NCBI GenBank assembly: GCA_021772165.1
Contig: JAJFMM010000207.1
Coordinates: 1-8,295 of the forward strand
Length of the DNA stretch: 8,295 bases
Reading direction: 5' to 3'
Source of the DNA: Chlamydiota bacterium
Lineage (GTDB): Bacteria > Chlamydiota > Chlamydiia > Chlamydiales > SM23-39
The notes beneath the pieces are model-generated. The model searched no databases and was not told where the DNA came from. It worked only from the letters and a program-made list of their open reading frames with translations. Below are positions 7,150 through 8,295 of the stretch, piece by piece; the stretch's first letter is position 1; each line of letters starts with the position of its first letter. The position numbers and the translations under genes were made by a program.

Positions 7150-7587
7150 TTAAAAGCTCTCTTCATAAGCTTCTTCTTCTACAGTAGCCGGCTCATCGAC
7201 CTCTTCCTCTTCTTGTAGAGGAAGAACCAGGTCTTTGAAAATAACATGAACCGTAGAGACATGCAGGCCACTCCAGTGGCTGATCTCTTCGACGATTTTT
7301 GTCTGGATCTCATCCGCTTTTTCCGGGATAGAGAGTCCATAAGCGATATTGATCTCGACTTTCACAAGTACAGAGTGCTGCTTCTGGTCCTGCTCGACAT
7401 GAATACCCTTGACGCGCTCAACTTCTCGGCCCAGAAGACTGTCAAAAAGGTTACCTTCCTGCAAAGAAATCCCCTCGACTTTTGAAAGACATTGCAACAC
7501 AATCGCCTGAAATACCCTCGATTCGATGTCTCGAATAAAAACAGTATCCGGCAGATTCAACTCTTTTTTATCTAATTTTTCGTACAT
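7150..7587 (-). CDS. Asp23/Gls24-family (DUF322) protein
   Basis: The 145-residue protein matches the Asp23/Gls24 family, small proteins implicated in envelope stress and, in Staphylococcus, held at the membrane by AmaP. Signs are an early helix with V-F-Q-A-I-V followed by V-E-G-I, a strand pair around 62-82 with V-K-V-E-I-N-I-A-Y-G, the signature-like Y-G-L-S-I-P-E-K-A-D-E-I-Q at 83-95, and a final G-L-H-V-S-T-V-H-V strand at 107-115. The tail, residues 126-145, carries 11 Asp/Glu out of 20, an acidic extension that might bind a basic surface. There is no signal peptide or membrane segment, so it is cytoplasmic or peripheral. A GGAGG ribosome-binding site lies 5 bases before the ATG. It is the first gene of a two-gene operon with the membrane protein that begins at 7149, and diverges from the GYF_2 gene. 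Confidence 0.85.
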   Translation of the reverse strand: MYEKLDKKELNLPDTVFIRDIESRVFQAIVLQCLSKVEGISLQEGNLFDSLLGREVERVKGIHVEQDQKQHSVLVKVEINIAYGLSIPEKADEIQTKIVEEISHWSGLHVSTVHVIFKDLVLPLQEEEEVDEPATVEEEAYEESF

Positions 7588-7656
7588 AGGGCCCTCCGAT
7601 TCCTCTTAAGATTACCCTAATGTACAGATTCCTACAATCTTGCTGTGAAATTCCCG

Positions 7657-7690
7657 GGAGGGTACGATGGTAAAAACCGAAACAACCTAA
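7657..7690 (+). promoter_or_regulatory. Strong ribosome-binding site with in-frame 7-codon upstream ORF
   Basis: GGAGG at 7657-7661 stands 5 bases before an ATG at 7667, one of the best ribosome-binding sites in the window. The ORF it serves has only seven codons (M-V-K-T-E-T-T) and stops with TAA at 7688-7690. It is in the same frame as the GYF_2 gene, whose ATG at 7703 lies 12 bases after the stop and has no clear ribosome-binding site of its own. This may be a leader peptide whose translation is coupled to the main gene, or the original start cut off by a nonsense change or sequencing error. Confidence 0.45.
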
Positions 7691-7702
7691 CAATTTTTAG
7701 CT

Positions 7703-8089
7703 ATGAACATCTCACATCTTCTGCTCTCTTCCCTGATCGTCGGCTCCATCGCGGCCTACATCGCAATGCGAAAAGAGCGCAATCCCTATATCTGGTTTAC
7801 AGTCGGCTTTGTATTCGGGCTCTTGGGAGTGCTTGCACTCTTTATTATCCCACTGCCACGCAAAAAAGTTCTTGAAGAAGAGCTGAGACCAGCACCACAA
7901 CCCTTCATCGAAGGGCCGATCGATCTCTATTGGTACTATCTGGATGAAGAACGGGAGCAGAAAGGCCCAATTAGCCGCGACGCATTAACCCAGGCATGGC
8001 AAAAGGGCGACGTCGAATCGAACACCTTCGTATGGCATGAAGAGCTAACAGCCTGGAAGCCGCTACAGGAATTAATTAAATTTAAATAG
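7703..8089 (+). CDS. Two-helix membrane protein with C-terminal GYF_2 domain
   Basis: The product has 128 residues. Two hydrophobic segments at about 4-21 and 30-50 are separated by a short K/R-containing loop; the basic stretch after the second helix (P-R-K-K) suggests that the tail is cytoplasmic. Residues 76-126 match the GYF_2 (DUF4339) type domain: W77-Y78-Y79, then G88-P89-I-S, W99, K-G-D-V, a T-x-V-W ending at W111, and W118-K-P-L. Domains of this type are thought to bind peptides or proteins, so the protein may hold a partner at the inner membrane. It is monocistronic, diverges from the Asp23-family operon across 115 bases and ends in a terminator hairpin. The start at 7703 lacks a good ribosome-binding site; the strong one upstream serves a short in-frame ORF. 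An ancestral start at 7667 is possible. The partner and role are unknown. Confidence 0.82.
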   Translation: MNISHLLLSSLIVGSIAAYIAMRKERNPYIWFTVGFVFGLLGVLALFIIPLPRKKVLEEELRPAPQPFIEGPIDLYWYYLDEEREQKGPISRDALTQAWQKGDVESNTFVWHEELTAWKPLQELIKFK

Positions 8090-8114
8090 AGAGAGAAGAA
8101 TTTCTCTCTCTTTT
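8089..8114. terminator. Intrinsic terminator between converging GYF_2 gene and rpsN
   Basis: A 9-bp stem of alternating G-A/C-T (8089-8097 with 8102-8110) closes a 4-nt GAAT loop and is followed by TTTTAT on the plus strand. The stem begins in the last base of the GYF_2 stop codon. On the minus strand the same hairpin is followed by an AT-rich run (ATTTAAATTTAATT), so it could also end rpsN transcripts. Confidence 0.75.
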
Positions 8115-8126
8115 ATCAAAAGATTT

Positions 8127-8295
8127 CTACCAGCTTGCCTTGAAAACGCCGGGAATAAGACCCTGGTGAGCCATTTCGCGGAAACAAAGACGAGATAGAT
8201 TATATAGTCGTAGGTGCCCACGTGCCCGGCCGGTAAATTGACAGCGGTGGGGGAGGCGAGCTCGCGAGGACTGGCGGGGGCGGTGCTTGTGGGGG
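8127..8295 (-). CDS. rpsN: 30S ribosomal protein S14, C-terminal part (cut by window edge)
   Basis: S14 is a protein of the head of the small ribosomal subunit. Reading from the window edge on the minus strand, the last 55 or so residues are present. They include a C-x-x-T-G-R-x-R-G segment, then L-S-R-L-C-F-R-E-M-A and the family-typical ending G-V-F-K-A-S-W before the stop at 8127-8129. The single Cys in the R-C-Q-F-T-G-R motif, without a second pair, suits the zinc-free long form. The N-terminal half lies outside the window. Codons upstream of the T-G-R motif read P-H-R-C where R-N-R-C is expected, inside an unusually G-rich stretch (about 8244-8295), which suggests sequence errors at a contig end rather than a real variant. 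The identity is secure from the C-terminus. Confidence 0.88.
   Translation of the reverse strand, partial: PHKHRPRQSSRARLPHRCQFTGRARGHLRLYNLSRLCFREMAHQGLIPGVFKASW

Noticed and set aside
7606..7640. Promoter boxes in the 7588-7702 divergent gap (TACAAT at 7633 on plus; TTGTAG/TAATCT on minus)
   Set aside because: The plus-strand -10 has no matching -35 at proper spacing, and the minus-strand boxes match the consensus at only about half the positions.
7645..7875. Plus-strand ORF overlapping the start of the GYF_2 gene in another frame
   Set aside because: The GYF_2 frame has clear membrane segments and a domain; the alternative frame has neither.
8244..8295. G-quadruplex or regulatory G-tract
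   Set aside because: The G-runs fall inside rpsN coding sequence, disrupt conserved residues and sit at the window end, so sequence error is the simpler reading.

Overview
The window reads as a compact chromosomal segment of a bacterium in the phylum Chlamydiae, most likely an environmental (Parachlamydia-like) lineage rather than Chlamydia itself. The argument rests on three things. mutS and uvrC lie close together with rpsN nearby, which from memory is the neighbourhood in Chlamydia trachomatis (rpsN, a few hypothetical genes, uvrC, mutS). The S14 C-terminus has a chlamydia-like sequence. The small genes packed between them do not look like standard proteobacterial or firmicute cargo. Base composition is moderate, and gaps between genes are mostly under 120 bases. 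No IS element, phage gene, CRISPR array, tRNA or rRNA gene is visible.

Layout from left to right: (1) 1-91 is an intergenic palindromic repeat made of CAGGAT/CAAGAT hexamers. (2) 92-508, minus: a small AhpD-like (carboxymuconolactone decarboxylase fold) protein with a CxxC motif but no motif histidine. (3) 556-3135, plus: mutS, complete with all key motifs. (4) 3093-4007, minus: a probable 2-oxoglutarate/Fe(II) oxygenase-fold protein whose 3' end overlaps mutS. (5) 4057-4785, plus: a methyltransferase-fold protein with a degraded SAM loop, diverging from (4), with a near-consensus sigma-70 promoter directly upstream. (6) 4833-6668, plus: uvrC, complete, with a TATAAT box placed so that the mRNA could be leaderless. 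(7) 7150-7587 and 6646-7149, minus: a two-gene operon of an Asp23/Gls24-family protein and a two-helix membrane protein resembling its AmaP anchor; its end overlaps uvrC. (8) 7703-8089, plus: a two-helix membrane protein with a cytoplasmic GYF_2-type domain, preceded by a strong ribosome-binding site and an in-frame 7-codon ORF. (9) A terminator hairpin at 8089-8114. (10) 8127-8295, minus: the C-terminal part of ribosomal protein S14, cut by the window edge.

Functionally, the core is DNA repair: mismatch recognition (MutS) and the dual-incision nuclease of nucleotide excision repair (UvrC). Around it are a possible thiol/redox protein, a possible oxygenase, a possibly inactive methyltransferase and two envelope-associated modules. 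I see no clear new multi-gene system. The items most worth a second look are the divergent oxygenase / degraded-methyltransferase pair, the in-frame stop between the strong ribosome-binding site and the GYF_2 gene, the promoter boxes lying almost on top of start codons, and the G-rich, apparently corrupted end of rpsN.
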